Shown: positions 42,989-52,436, counted from the stretch's first letter. The stretch is 64,000 nt of DNA from Butyricicoccus_B sp017886875 (GCA_963931655.1 OZ007036.1:1426001-1490000), one strand, 5' to 3'. Numbers and translations are program-made. The notes: a model not told the origin generated them from the sequence alone.

Positions 42989-43538
42989 ATGCACTGTATT
43001 CAAGATTTCTACCGCTTGCTGAAACTGCTTGAGATAGTTTATTTAGAAAATCACTTTCTTTTAGCTGATTGGTATGAACAACGATTGTCATTTTATCTGA
43101 TGACTCTGGTATATCAATCCTCAAAGGGGCATCAGTGTGTGTATTTAACATTCTATTAAACATAGTTTCTTCTGGGGTTGTATTTGAGAAAAGTGCAAAA
43201 TGAAAAGATGCTATATTTGATAAATAAGCATTTTTAAGAGCTGGTGTAGGTGTTTCAAAACAAGGTTCAATACACACAAATGAACAACCGTCACTACGTC
43301 TTAGAAGTCTGCCATCATGCCAGATTTCAGAAAGACCAGATAAGGTTTGTGGAGATGCACCATCAGCCATAACCCCCACACACTTACCAGATAATAATTT
43401 ATCTGTTACATCAAATAAAAGCTGTGCAGGTGAAGGCTCTAAAAGTTCATCGTTTGGTTGCATAACAAATCTTACAAGCGGATAGATTATATCGGTTTTT
43501 TCAAGAGTCCAAATTCCCGTACTTGAAAAACTTTGCAC
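42987..43538 (-). CDS. Hypothetical protein
   Basis: 183 residues from a GTG start at 43538, which lies seven bases after AAAGGTGG; a TTG six codons upstream is too close to that site. The protein is soluble, with segments VKFVMQ..., KCVGVMADGASPQTLSGLSEIWHDGRLLRRSDG and a C-terminal acidic helix. No signal peptide, no membrane segment, no motif that I recognise. A perfect 9-bp inverted repeat (CATACACTT, centre 43577) sits in its upstream region and may be an operator. Single-gene unit. Confidence 0.65.
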   Translation of the reverse strand: MQSFSSTGIWTLEKTDIIYPLVRFVMQPNDELLEPSPAQLLFDVTDKLLSGKCVGVMADGASPQTLSGLSEIWHDGRLLRRSDGCSFVCIEPCFETPTPALKNAYLSNIASFHFALFSNTTPEETMFNRMLNTHTDAPLRIDIPESSDKMTIVVHTNQLKESDFLNKLSQAVSASGRNLEYSA

Positions 43539-43567
43539 AAAAAAACCACCTTTCAAAATAGATTAGT

Positions 43568-43586
43568 CATACACTTAAAGTGTATG
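43568..43586. promoter_or_regulatory. Palindrome CATACACTT-A-AAGTGTATG
   Basis: A perfect 9-bp inverted repeat with 1-bp centre lies 30 bp upstream of the hypothetical gene's GTG. It lacks a T tract, so it is more likely a protein-binding site than a terminator. Confidence 0.5.
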
Positions 43587-43640
43587 CATTTTTGTTATAA
43601 AGCGTTACTGTTAGTATTGACGGGAATTTATGGAATATAC

Positions 43641-43676
43641 AAAAAATCCGTCTTTTTATAAAAAAGACGGATTTTT
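43641..43676. terminator. Terminator of the rnf operon
   Basis: A 16-bp AT-framed stem (AAAAATCCGTCTTTTT and complement, 3-nt loop) with T runs on both strands, 8 bp beyond the rnfB stop. Confidence 0.9.
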
Positions 43677-43683
43677 AATGTTT

Positions 43684-44568
43684 TTATTCAGCAGCCTTTG
43701 CAGCCTCAGCAGCTTGTTTAGCCTTTTCAGCTTGAGCTTTCATCATAGCCTCAAACTTTTCCTTTTCTTCAGGAGTAGGAATTGGCTCGATACAGCTTCT
43801 TGGGCAAGCCTTAGCACACATCTTACAGTTCTTACACTTGTCATAATCGATTTTAGCAACACCATTTTCAACATGGATTGCATCAAACTTACAAGTCTTT
43901 TCACACTTCTTACAGCCAATACAAGATACTTCACAAATCTTCATTGCAACAGCACCCTTGTCTTGGTTTGTACAGTTAACATGAACTTTTTTAGATTTTG
44001 GTAAGAGGTCAATAAGCTTTTTAGGGCAGGCACTTACACATTTACCACAAGCGACACACTTTTCAGTATCAACAACAGCCTTGCCATCAACAATATGAAT
44101 AGCGTCAAATGCACAAGCAGAAACACAAGAGCCTAAGCCCATACAGCCGAAAGCACATTCTTTAGGGCCAGCAGCTACACGCATAGCCGCATTACAGTCC
44201 TGAAGTCCTTCATACTTAGCCTTATCAATAGCTTTGCAGCCACCAGCACAATGTACATGAGCTACCTTAGGTTCTTCAGCTGTAACTTCAGCACCCATAA
44301 CAGCAGCAATTTTTTCTGCACAAGCAGCACCGCCAACAGGGCAACCATTTACAGGAGCTTTTCCCTCAACGATTGCAGCCGCTAGACCATCACAACCTGG
44401 ATAGCCACAACCGCCACAGTTTGCACCAGGCAGACATTCACGAACAAGTGGCACTCGCTCGTCAACTTCAACAGCAAAAACTTTTGCTGCTACGCCTAGA
44501 AGTATTGCAAATAGCAAACCCATTATACTAAGAGATGCTACTGCAAAAATAATATTTGTAAAATCCAT
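43684..44568 (-). CDS. rnfB: Rnf complex subunit B, ferredoxin-type Fe-S protein
   Basis: 294 residues. An N-terminal membrane helix (about 5-27) anchors the protein; the Fe4S domain GANCGGCGYPGCDGLAAAIVEGKAPVNGCPVGG follows, then the region CAFGCMGLGSCVSACAFDAIHI and four ferredoxin-type CxxCxxC sets (ending at about 260), and an Ala/Lys/Glu-rich tail. It is the likely entry point for electrons from reduced ferredoxin. Last gene of the operon in the clostridial order C-D-G-E-A-B. Confidence 0.94.
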   Translation of the reverse strand: MDFTNIIFAVASLSIMGLLFAILLGVAAKVFAVEVDERVPLVRECLPGANCGGCGYPGCDGLAAAIVEGKAPVNGCPVGGAACAEKIAAVMGAEVTAEEPKVAHVHCAGGCKAIDKAKYEGLQDCNAAMRVAAGPKECAFGCMGLGSCVSACAFDAIHIVDGKAVVDTEKCVACGKCVSACPKKLIDLLPKSKKVHVNCTNQDKGAVAMKICEVSCIGCKKCEKTCKFDAIHVENGVAKIDYDKCKNCKMCAKACPRSCIEPIPTPEEKEKFEAMMKAQAEKAKQAAEAAKAAE

Positions 44569-44588
44569 TTCTCACGCTCTCCTTTTGC

Positions 44589-45221
44589 TTACCAGATTTT
44601 TAGACCAGAGAAGCCCATAAATGCCATTGCAAGCAGAGATGCAGACACCAGTGCGATTGGAAAACCTTCAAAGCACTTAGGACATTTTGCGGTAACTTCC
44701 AGACGCTCACGAATAGATGCAAAAATAACAATCGCAACTAAATAACCAACACCCGCAAATACACCATAAACAATAGAGCCAAGCAGTGAATACTGATTGT
44801 CAATATTGGTGATAGCTGCACCAAGTACAGCACAGTTAGTTGTAATCAGTGGCAGGAAGATACCAAGTGCTTGGTAAAGAGATGGCATTGCTTTCTTCAT
44901 AAACATTTCTACAAACTGTACTAAAGTAGCAATAACCAGAATAAATGCGATTGTACGCATATATTCAAGCTCTAGTGGAACAAGCACAAAATAGTTTACA
45001 GCCCAAGAAACAATTGATGCAAGAGCCATAACGAAAATAACAGCCATACCCATGCCGACTGCGGTATCAGTCTTTTTGGATACGCCAAAGAATGAACAAC
45101 AGCCTAAAAACTGTACAAGGATATAGTTGTTTACAAGCACAGCTGAAATAGCAAGGAAGATTATATCAGTCAGTGCCATGCTATCAGGCAAACCTGCCTG
45201 CACAGCAGCAAAGTAATTCAT
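44589..45221 (-). CDS. rnfA: Rnf complex subunit A
   Basis: A 210-residue integral membrane protein with six hydrophobic segments and the conserved FLGCCSFFGVSKKTDTAVGMGMAVIFVMALAS and TTNCAVLGAAI cysteines. RnfA and RnfE form an antiparallel pair that carries a membrane-embedded [2Fe-2S] cluster. The first ATG (45221) abuts the rnfE stop by one base. Confidence 0.95.
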   Translation of the reverse strand: MNYFAAVQAGLPDSMALTDIIFLAISAVLVNNYILVQFLGCCSFFGVSKKTDTAVGMGMAVIFVMALASIVSWAVNYFVLVPLELEYMRTIAFILVIATLVQFVEMFMKKAMPSLYQALGIFLPLITTNCAVLGAAITNIDNQYSLLGSIVYGVFAGVGYLVAIVIFASIRERLEVTAKCPKCFEGFPIALVSASLLAMAFMGFSGLKIW

Positions 45222-45851
45222 TTACTTATCCCCCTTCTTCTTATTCATAAAGTACTGTATTGTAGCAAGTAGAAAACCCATCATAAGGAAACCGCCCGCT
45301 GGCAAAATCATCATTGAAATTGGATTTTCATAAAGAAATGGTATTTTAATACCAAGCTTATCTGCACCTACATAACCAGAAAGAATTGTGCCTGCACCAA
45401 GTAGCTCTCTAAAGAAGCCCATTAGTATAAGAGCAAATGTAAAGCCAATACCCATGCAAACACCATCAAGAGCAGAAGGCAGAACCTTATTTTTAGATGC
45501 ATAAGCTTCCGCACGACCTAAAATGATACAGTTAACAACGATAAGAGGCAGGAACAGACCAAGAGACGCAGCCAGTGAAGGGATAAATGCCTGAAGGCTT
45601 AAATCAATAATGGTAACGAAACCTGCAATAATTGTTATAAATGCTGCAATACGAACCTTTTCAGGGATAAACTTACGCAGCAGAGAAATAACAATGTTTG
45701 AGCAAATAAGTACAACAGTAGCAGCTAAACCCATACCAATAGCATTGGATAGGGAAGTTGTAGTTGCTAGAGATGGACACAGACCGATAGTCTGCATAAA
45801 TACAGGGTTGTCCAGAAGGACAGCTGAATGTAATCTATCTTTGAATTTCAT
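45222..45851 (-). CDS. rnfE: Rnf complex subunit E
   Basis: 209 residues, six membrane segments, homologous to RnfA. IGLCPSLATTTSLSNAIGMGLAATVVL and VVNCIILGRAEAYASKNKVLPSALDG are the hallmark segments with the Cys positions of the intramembrane cluster. It lies between rnfG and rnfA without gaps. Confidence 0.95.
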   Translation of the reverse strand: MKFKDRLHSAVLLDNPVFMQTIGLCPSLATTTSLSNAIGMGLAATVVLICSNIVISLLRKFIPEKVRIAAFITIIAGFVTIIDLSLQAFIPSLAASLGLFLPLIVVNCIILGRAEAYASKNKVLPSALDGVCMGIGFTFALILMGFFRELLGAGTILSGYVGADKLGIKIPFLYENPISMMILPAGGFLMMGFLLATIQYFMNKKKGDK

Positions 45852-45863
45852 AAATTGTCCTCC

Positions 45864-46442
45864 TTAGCCTTCAAGACTTAAAACGTAATTTGCAGCAGTG
45901 TTTACAGCAAGTGTTACTGCACGGGAAGTAATTGTAGCACCTGTGATAGATACTATATCACCGCCATCTTTAGTAACAGCCAGAGAGCCATCAGCAGGTT
46001 TGCCTGCAAATTGTGGAATCCATGTAGGGTCAGCCTGTGCTTTTGCACCAAGACCTGGGGTTTCTGCATGGCTTGTAACCTGTGCACCAGCGATTGTGCC
46101 ATCAAGATTTACACCAACAACAACAGTTAATGTACCACCGAAACCAGAAGGTAGAACTTCCATACAATAACCAACAGTTTCACCATCAACAACAGCTTCA
46201 TAAATATTCTGTATTGCTGGTGTGTTTTTATCTGGAGCTGGAACTTCGGATACTTCTGCAAGCTCAAATTCAGCACCAGGAATTAACTGTGCCATAGCAG
46301 CTGCACGAGTTGCTTCTTTATTCTTTGCAATCTGTGGAGCTGTAACCTGATTTATAAAACCAAGTAACAGTGCAGTTATAAATGTAATTAAAAACAGTAC
46401 CAGAGCAAGCATGCCCATGGATTCTTTTTTAGTTTCGCTCAT
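45864..46442 (-). CDS. rnfG: Rnf complex subunit G, FMN-binding
   Basis: 192 residues: one N-terminal membrane helix (about 8-30) and an outer FMN_bind domain. SITGATITSRAV contains the Thr of the S/T-GAT-x-T motif to which FMN is covalently attached by ApbE. The flavin transferase gene itself is not in the window. Length and order are standard. Confidence 0.94.
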   Translation of the reverse strand: MSETKKESMGMLALVLFLITFITALLLGFINQVTAPQIAKNKEATRAAAMAQLIPGAEFELAEVSEVPAPDKNTPAIQNIYEAVVDGETVGYCMEVLPSGFGGTLTVVVGVNLDGTIAGAQVTSHAETPGLGAKAQADPTWIPQFAGKPADGSLAVTKDGGDIVSITGATITSRAVTLAVNTAANYVLSLEG

Positions 46443-46444
46443 GA

Positions 46445-47440
46445 TTACTTGCCCTCCTTAGCTTCAGAATAACCAAATTTTCTTGGCAGGCACTTTTGGT
46501 CAATCATCCATACAAGAGCATTCATAATCAGAATGGAGTAGGAAACACCTTCTGGCAGACCGCCAAAATAACGGATAAATACAGTAAGTACGCCACAGCC
46601 TATGCCAAATACAATTTGTCCCTTTGGAGTAACAGGGCTTGTAACATAGTCAGTAGCCATAAAGAATGCACCAAGCATTAGGCCACCAGAAAGAACTTGG
46701 CTAAGCATCCACTGAATTCTATCAACATCGCCCATTGGGAATAGGAATGTTAAAACAGCAACGGTTAAAATATAAGCAGCTGGAATATTTATAGTGATAA
46801 CCTTACGGATTAGCAGATAAATACCGCCAATTAAAAGAGCAAGTGCACAGGTTTCACCAATAACACCGCCATGCTGACCAAAGAATAAATCCATTAAGGT
46901 TTCACTTGGTAAAGTTTTAGCTTTTAAGGAAGCAAGTGGTGTAGCGGTTGAAATCGCATCTGTAACTTCAACATTACCGAATAAAGGCAATTTTTGATGA
47001 GGTTGAACCCAAGTTGTCATAAGTGCAGGCCAAGAAGCCATCATAAATGCACGAGCACCTAAAGCTGGGTTCATAAAGTTTTTACCAATGCCACCAAACA
47101 GCATTTTTACAACAATAATTGCAAATGCACCACCAATAACAGGCATCCAGATAGGAGCTGCAACAGGTACATTAAATGCAATTAAAATACCAGTAACTAC
47201 CGCAGATAAATCGCCCACAGTAGATTTTTTATGGTTTACTTTACAGTAGAGCCACTCAAAAACAACACAGGAAATAATAGTTGCCACTGTTATAGTCAGT
47301 GCACGGAAACCGAAAGTAAAAATAGCAACGGCAAGTGCAGGAATAAGAGCTAAAACAACATCAAGCATTAAACTTTTTGTGTTGTCCTCAGCTTTTATAT
47401 GTGGCGAGGAGGTGACAACTACTTTACTTAAATCATACAT
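46445..47440 (-). CDS. rnfD: Rnf complex subunit D, FMN-binding membrane protein
   Basis: 331 residues with about ten membrane segments. VVTSSPHIKAEDNTKSLMLDVVLALIPA is the typical start; ISTATPLASLKA contains the Thr of the covalent FMN site (S/T-x-T-P pattern), and GKNFMNPALGARAFMM a conserved loop. RnfD is the likely ion-translocating subunit (Na+ or H+). ATG at 47440. Confidence 0.94.
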   Translation of the reverse strand: MYDLSKVVVTSSPHIKAEDNTKSLMLDVVLALIPALAVAIFTFGFRALTITVATIISCVVFEWLYCKVNHKKSTVGDLSAVVTGILIAFNVPVAAPIWMPVIGGAFAIIVVKMLFGGIGKNFMNPALGARAFMMASWPALMTTWVQPHQKLPLFGNVEVTDAISTATPLASLKAKTLPSETLMDLFFGQHGGVIGETCALALLIGGIYLLIRKVITINIPAAYILTVAVLTFLFPMGDVDRIQWMLSQVLSGGLMLGAFFMATDYVTSPVTPKGQIVFGIGCGVLTVFIRYFGGLPEGVSYSILIMNALVWMIDQKCLPRKFGYSEAKEGK

Positions 47441-47455
47441 TCGTTTTTACCCCCA

Positions 47456-48847
47456 TTATTTGCTTTCTTCCGAATTTTTTTCTGCCTTAGCCTTGGCTGC
47501 TTCAGCGTCAGCCTTTGCCTTAGCTGCTGCACGCTCTGCCATAACATGAGCTTTTGTCAGGCGGAAACGCTGTACAAGCTGAATTCTAGCAGGACATACA
47601 TAAGCACATGAACCACATTCGATACAGTCCATAGCACCAAGTGAAACGCATGTGTTATAGTCACCTGCATTACCATATGCATTCATCATCATAGGCATTA
47701 AATGCATAGGGCAAGCGTTTATACATTTACCGCAACGTATACAGCTTGGATTTTCTTCACGCTTATCTTCATCATCGCAGAAAGCAAGGAAAGCATTTGT
47801 GCCTTTGAAAACAGGAATTTCAAGAGAGAATTGGGAAACACCCATCATAGGGCCGCCCATAATTAGCTTATTTGGAGCTTCTTTGAAACCGCCACAAGCA
47901 TCTATAAGGCGTTCAACCTGAGTACCAATTCTAACTTCAAGGTTTTTAGGCTCTTTAATTGCAGAACCAGAAACAGTAACAATACGACGTACAACAGGCA
48001 TACCAGTTGTAAATCTACGATAAATAGCACCTGTGGTATCTACATTGAATACTGCACAGCCTGCATCAGCTGGAAGTTTGCCGCTTGGAACTTCTCTACC
48101 AGTACAAGCGTTAATAAGCTGCTTTTCTGCGCCCTGTGGATATTTACACTTTAAAGGATACAGTTTTAAACGGCTATCATCGGCGATAAGCTCATTTATT
48201 TTAGCAAATGTATCGCTCTTATTTTCCTCAATAGCAATAATAGCATTAGGAACTTCCATGATATCAGCAAGCATTTTAAGTCCGCCAACCACTTCTTCAG
48301 GACGCTCAAGAAGTAATCTGTGGTCAGATGTGATATAAGGTTCACATTCAGCAGCGTTTACTATAATAGTATCGCATTTGCCAATACCTGACTGGATTTT
48401 TACATGAGTTGGGAATGTAGCACCGCCATGACCTACTATACCAGCAGAACGAATAGTTTCAATTCGTTCTTCATTTGTCATGTTTGCAAAGTCATAAGGG
48501 TGGACAGACTCATGCAAACGGTCTTCTTTGTCGTTTTCAATGACAATACTCATGATTTTGCTTCCGTTTGGGTGCAGTCTTGGCTCAACTGCAATTACCT
48601 TACCAGAAACAGTTGCATGAACTGGTGCAGACACAAAACCGCCAGCTTCAGCGATAGGCTGACCAAGGTCAACTATATCGCCAGTTTTAACTATAGGCTT
48701 TGCAGGAGCACCGATGTGCATAGAAACAGGCAGAATCACCACATCAGGTGTCGGCAGTATTTCTATGGCTTTAGTGTTTGTTGCGGATTTATAACCTGGG
48801 TCAGAATGCGGACCTGGGTGAATACCGCCACGAAACGAGTACACCAT
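47456..48847 (-). CDS. rnfC: Rnf complex subunit C, NADH-binding
   Basis: 463 residues. GIVGHGGATFPTHVKIQSG and INAAECEPYITSDHRLLLE form the NuoF-like FMN/NADH domain, followed by two ferredoxin clusters CIRCGKCINACPMHL and CIECGSCAYVCPARI (about 370-430) and a Lys/Ala/Glu-rich tail. It exchanges electrons with NAD+. I start at MVYSFRGG (48847) because a GGAGAGGTG site precedes it; 35 upstream in-frame codons are non-coding. First gene of the operon. Confidence 0.95.
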   Translation of the reverse strand: MVYSFRGGIHPGPHSDPGYKSATNTKAIEILPTPDVVILPVSMHIGAPAKPIVKTGDIVDLGQPIAEAGGFVSAPVHATVSGKVIAVEPRLHPNGSKIMSIVIENDKEDRLHESVHPYDFANMTNEERIETIRSAGIVGHGGATFPTHVKIQSGIGKCDTIIVNAAECEPYITSDHRLLLERPEEVVGGLKMLADIMEVPNAIIAIEENKSDTFAKINELIADDSRLKLYPLKCKYPQGAEKQLINACTGREVPSGKLPADAGCAVFNVDTTGAIYRRFTTGMPVVRRIVTVSGSAIKEPKNLEVRIGTQVERLIDACGGFKEAPNKLIMGGPMMGVSQFSLEIPVFKGTNAFLAFCDDEDKREENPSCIRCGKCINACPMHLMPMMMNAYGNAGDYNTCVSLGAMDCIECGSCAYVCPARIQLVQRFRLTKAHVMAERAAAKAKADAEAAKAKAEKNSEESK

Positions 48848-48957
48848 GAATTTCACCTCTCCATTTAGATTGTGTGTACAAAAAATAATAAAAGGCTGCA
48901 CTAAATAAAATAAGGCAGCAGAGTAAATGTGGTAAAACGCAATTTTACTCAAGATAA

Positions 48958-48987
48958 ATTATACTTATTTTTCTATATAATAATCAA
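48958..48987 (-). promoter_or_regulatory. Promoter of the rnf operon
   Basis: Minus-strand TTGATT (48987-48982), 18-bp spacer, TATAAT (48963-48958), leaving a leader of about 105 nt before rnfC. Confidence 0.65.
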
Positions 48988-49070
48988 TATATTTCTTGTG
49001 TAAAAATAGAAACAAAAGATAAAATATAGAAGTTTTAACAAAAGAAATTCAAAAGTTACTCAAAATATAA

Positions 49071-49113
49071 CAATAAATAAATGGTGAAATTTTTCGCAAT
49101 TTCACCATTTATT
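49071..49113 (-). terminator. Terminator of the histidine kinase gene
   Basis: A perfect 15-bp stem (arm AATAAATGGTGAAAT, 8-nt loop) lies just after the kinase stop; the minus strand continues with a partial T tract. Confidence 0.75.
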
Positions 49114-49127
49114 GAGTATATTCAGTT

Positions 49128-50189
49128 TTATAGAACAGAAAGCTCGGTTTCAATTACATCAAGAGTAGCCATTTCTATAAATTGGCTCATTAGCGAATTG
49201 GGTAATATATTGTCTGGAAAAATAATTTGCATTGTACTACCTTCATTTTCATTTGCAAAGGCTTTAAAAACTCCGCTGTGAAGATTTGCAATACGCTTAA
49301 CGACCGAAAGCCCAAAACCAGAGGCAATGCCATGGCTTTTATCATATCTAAAGCTATCCATATCTTGATGAAAAACATATTCAGAACCGATTTCATCAAT
49401 ACATTCTTCAGCTATACCTATGCCATTATCCGAAACATCTATATAAATCATATCGTCTTTTTTATATAATGAAAGCTTAATTTCAGTTACATTTTGTGCT
49501 GCCATTGCGTTTGAAAGTAGGTTTAAAACCGCATGACTTATAAGCTTTTTATCAAAAACTGCTGTGAGTTCTTTTGGAGTATCTATAATAAAATTTATAT
49601 TAAATAAGATTTTTCTGCATTCGCTTAGAATATTAACGCATATTGCCACTAAATCATTCAAAGTAGGGTTCATAGATATATTTAAATCGGTATTATTTTC
49701 AAGCATTTGTAAATGTGTTATTTCTCTATGAATACGCAAGGTATTCTTATGAATGCTATCTAGTATATCAAAATCCAATGTTTTACGGTTTTTCATCAGG
49801 TTTAACGCTATAAAATTGCGTGAAAGTGCAGTAGATAATTCATATTTTGTGTGTGCAGGTAAACCTTGGAACAAATTTTCTGTAGGCATAAAGTATAACA
49901 AAGCACCTTGTTCACATGCTCTTATGTCTAAACGATATATATTTGAATCAATAGCTTCTATGGTTTGTATTGGCTCGCCAGTTTTGAGTGTTGTTTTAAG
50001 TGAATTTGCAGCAGATGCACTTAAAACCTCAGAAATAGGACGTAATTTAGATTGTTTAAGCACTTTTTCTGCAGCTGGTGTTTGTGTTATTATATTTCCT
50101 TGTGCAGAAACAAGTACAAAAATGGCACTTTCTGCACACATCATATCTAACATTAGCTCAGAAAGCTGGAAATTTGTGAAATCTGACAT
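49128..50189 (-). CDS. Soluble histidine-kinase-like protein with PAS-type N-terminus
   Basis: 353 residues without membrane segments. The N-terminal 95 residues look like a PAS-type sensor (VLVSAQGNIITQTPAAEKVL). The C-terminus (about 220-325) is a HATPase domain with N box LLNLLSNAMAA, G1 box VSDNGIGIAEE and G2 box GIASGFGLSVVKRIANLHSG. The usual H box (SHELR/TP) is not recognisable; the corresponding helix reads ELSTALSRNFIALNLM. No response regulator is adjacent. It sits between the rnf operon and gap. It may signal by another route or have a divergent phospho-His; this needs testing. Confidence 0.78.
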   Translation of the reverse strand: MSDFTNFQLSELMLDMMCAESAIFVLVSAQGNIITQTPAAEKVLKQSKLRPISEVLSASAANSLKTTLKTGEPIQTIEAIDSNIYRLDIRACEQGALLYFMPTENLFQGLPAHTKYELSTALSRNFIALNLMKNRKTLDFDILDSIHKNTLRIHREITHLQMLENNTDLNISMNPTLNDLVAICVNILSECRKILFNINFIIDTPKELTAVFDKKLISHAVLNLLSNAMAAQNVTEIKLSLYKKDDMIYIDVSDNGIGIAEECIDEIGSEYVFHQDMDSFRYDKSHGIASGFGLSVVKRIANLHSGVFKAFANENEGSTMQIIFPDNILPNSLMSQFIEMATLDVIETELSVL

Positions 50190-50435
50190 ATAAAGCACCT
50201 TTTTAATTTATTTTTATCTTGCATAATTATCAAAAGAGTTATACATAATTGACCAAAAATGTGCCAAGATATTATTATTATAACATCATAGCTGTATAGT
50301 TTGCAAAGAATATTGTGGAAAAAAACAAAGAAATATGACACACTTTTCACAAATTGCTCTTGCAGAAATGGTATACTATGGTTTATAATATATCCATAAA
50401 GTTCCCAAAAAGAGCTGTTAGGAGGAATTATTAAC

Positions 50436-51464
50436 ATGGCTATTAAAGTAGGTATCAATGGTTTCGGTCGTATCGGTCGTATGGTTTTCCGTGCTGGTCT
50501 GAAGAACCCAAACATCGAGTTCGTTGCAGTAAACGATCCTTTTATGACTCCAGACTACATGGCTTACATGCTAAAGTATGACACAATGCATGGTCGTTAC
50601 GATGGCACCATTGAGTATGATGAAAACTCTATCACCGTTGACGGTAAGAAAATTCTGTTCCACGCTGAAATGGATCCAAAGAACATTCCATGGGGCAAGG
50701 ACGGCGTTGATTACGTTGTTGAATCCACTGGCGTATTCCTAACTAAGGAAAAGGCTCAGGCTCACATCGATGGCGGTGCTAAGAAGGTTATCATGTCTGC
50801 TCCTTCTAAGGACGACACCCCAATGTTCGTTATGGGCGTTAACCAGAACGACTACACTAAGGATATGACTTTCGTATCTAACGCTTCTTGTACTACTAAC
50901 TGCTTAGCTCCAATCGCTAAGGTTCTTGATGAAGCTTTCGGTATCACTGAAGGTCTGATGACTACTGTTCACTCTGCAACTGGTACTCAGAAGGTTGTTG
51001 ACGGCCCTTCTAAGAAGGACTGGCGTGGTGGTCGTGCTGCTACTGGCAACATCATTCCATCTTCTACTGGTGCTGCAAAGGCTGTTGGTAAGGTATATCC
51101 AAAGCTAAACGGTAAGCTAACTGGTATGTCTATGCGTGTTCCTACTCTGGACGTTTCTGTTGTTGACTTAACCTGTAACCTAGCTAAGGCTGCAACTTAT
51201 GATGAAATCTGTGCTGCTATGAAGGCTGCTTCTGAGAAGCCAATGAGCGAGGGCGGTCTAAAGGGCGTTCTTGGTTACACTGATGAAGACGTTGTTTCTT
51301 CTGACTTCCTAGGCGACCCACGCACTTCTATCTTTGACGCTAAGGCTGGTATCCAGCTAACTGATACTTTCGTTAAGGTTGTATCTTGGTATGACAACGA
51401 ATGGGGCTACTCTAACAAGCTGCTTATGCTTATCGAGCATATGGCTGAGGTTGACAACAAGTAA
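50436..51464 (+). CDS. gap: Glyceraldehyde-3-phosphate dehydrogenase
   Basis: NAD-dependent glycolytic enzyme, 342 residues. GINGFGRIGRMVFRA is the Rossmann start, SNASCTTNCLAP the active site with Cys152, and WYDNEWGYSNKL the C-terminal signature. A promoter-like TTGCAG-18-TATAAT lies at about 50364-50393, and AGGAGG precedes the ATG. Strong codon bias (GGT, CGT, AAC, AAG) marks it as one of the most highly expressed genes of the window. Monocistronic. Confidence 0.97.
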   Translation: MAIKVGINGFGRIGRMVFRAGLKNPNIEFVAVNDPFMTPDYMAYMLKYDTMHGRYDGTIEYDENSITVDGKKILFHAEMDPKNIPWGKDGVDYVVESTGVFLTKEKAQAHIDGGAKKVIMSAPSKDDTPMFVMGVNQNDYTKDMTFVSNASCTTNCLAPIAKVLDEAFGITEGLMTTVHSATGTQKVVDGPSKKDWRGGRAATGNIIPSSTGAAKAVGKVYPKLNGKLTGMSMRVPTLDVSVVDLTCNLAKAATYDEICAAMKAASEKPMSEGGLKGVLGYTDEDVVSSDFLGDPRTSIFDAKAGIQLTDTFVKVVSWYDNEWGYSNKLLMLIEHMAEVDNK

Positions 51465-51489
51465 TTCCTTGTTTACCAAATAAATATCA

Positions 51490-51522
51490 AACACCTCTAG
51501 CAACGTGTTAGAGGTGTTTTTT
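51490..51522 (+). terminator. Terminator of gap
   Basis: Stem AACACCTCTA/TAGAGGTGTT with a 9-nt loop and six T residues. Confidence 0.9.
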
Positions 51523-51589
51523 ATTGCAATTTATAGCTAATTCCTTTATAATTAAGTTTGATTAAAAGGCTTATATAGGAGAAGTATTA

Positions 51590-52432
51590 ATGATGACAAA
51601 ATTACTTTTGACATTAAACCGTTTGTTTCCTTTGCCCGTACACCCTTTTAACCTTCAAAATGAAGGCAAGGAAAGCTATGCAATGTGGCAGTATAAACGT
51701 GGTGCAAACACGATTGCATTTTATACAGAACATTACTCAACAAAAGAAATGTTCGAGGATAAAACTGTATTAGATGTAGGCTGTGGTGCAGGTGGTAAAA
51801 CCATGTATTATGCGTCACAAGGCGTAAAAAAAATTGTAGGTATGGATATTGTAGCACATTATAAAGAGGAGGCAGAACAATTAGCACAACAGCTTGGCTA
51901 TGCAGATAAGTTTACATTTGTTGTAGGTGATGCAGCTAATACAGGCTTCCCAGATAATAGCTTTGATACTATAATTATGAATGATGCTATGGAGCATGTA
52001 GACCGTCCAGACTTGGTGCTTGCAGAGGTTCGTCGTGTGTTAAAACCAGGCGGTAGATTATATGTTAATTTTCCACCATATTATCACCCATTTGGTGCAC
52101 ATTTGTCCGATTTAATAGCAATACCATGGGTGCATATGTTCTTCTCAGAAGATACTCTTGTAGATGCATATAAACAGTTGTGTAAGACTGTGCCTGATGG
52201 TGATGACCGTATAGAATTTCGTATATCTAAAAATGCTCAAGGAAAAGAGTATTTTTCATATATAAATCATATGACAATTAAACGTTTTAATGGACTTCGT
52301 AAAAATTCAGGAATGAAACTCGCTTATTATCGTGAAGTTCCATTGCGTAATTTTTTTGCACCATTTGCAAAATTGCCATTATTAAAAGAATGTTTAGTAA
52401 AAATGGTGGTTTGTGTTTTTGAAAAAGAATAA
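51590..52432 (+). CDS. Class I SAM-dependent methyltransferase
   Basis: 280 residues. VLDVGCGAGGKTMYYASQG (about 61-79) is motif I, VGMDI motif II, and FDTIIMNDAMEHVDRPDLVLAEVRRVLKPGGRLYVNFPPYYHP the post-I and motif III region of the UbiE/methyltransf_11 type. N-terminal 45 residues and the C-terminal 90 are specific and may bind the substrate, which is unknown. GGAGAAG precedes the ATG. Single gene with a terminator. Confidence 0.88.
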   Translation: MMTKLLLTLNRLFPLPVHPFNLQNEGKESYAMWQYKRGANTIAFYTEHYSTKEMFEDKTVLDVGCGAGGKTMYYASQGVKKIVGMDIVAHYKEEAEQLAQQLGYADKFTFVVGDAANTGFPDNSFDTIIMNDAMEHVDRPDLVLAEVRRVLKPGGRLYVNFPPYYHPFGAHLSDLIAIPWVHMFFSEDTLVDAYKQLCKTVPDGDDRIEFRISKNAQGKEYFSYINHMTIKRFNGLRKNSGMKLAYYREVPLRNFFAPFAKLPLLKECLVKMVVCVFEKE

Positions 52433-52436
52433 AATA

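Noticed and set aside
43630..44004. 124-codon rightward frame opposite rnfB
   Set aside because: Low-complexity Leu/Ser/Phe translation of the antisense of Ala/Lys-rich and Cys-rich rnfB codons; rnfB is certain.
49753..50193. 146-codon rightward frame opposite the histidine kinase gene
   Set aside because: Antisense shadow; no ribosome site and no family resemblance, while the minus-strand frame has clear kinase boxes.
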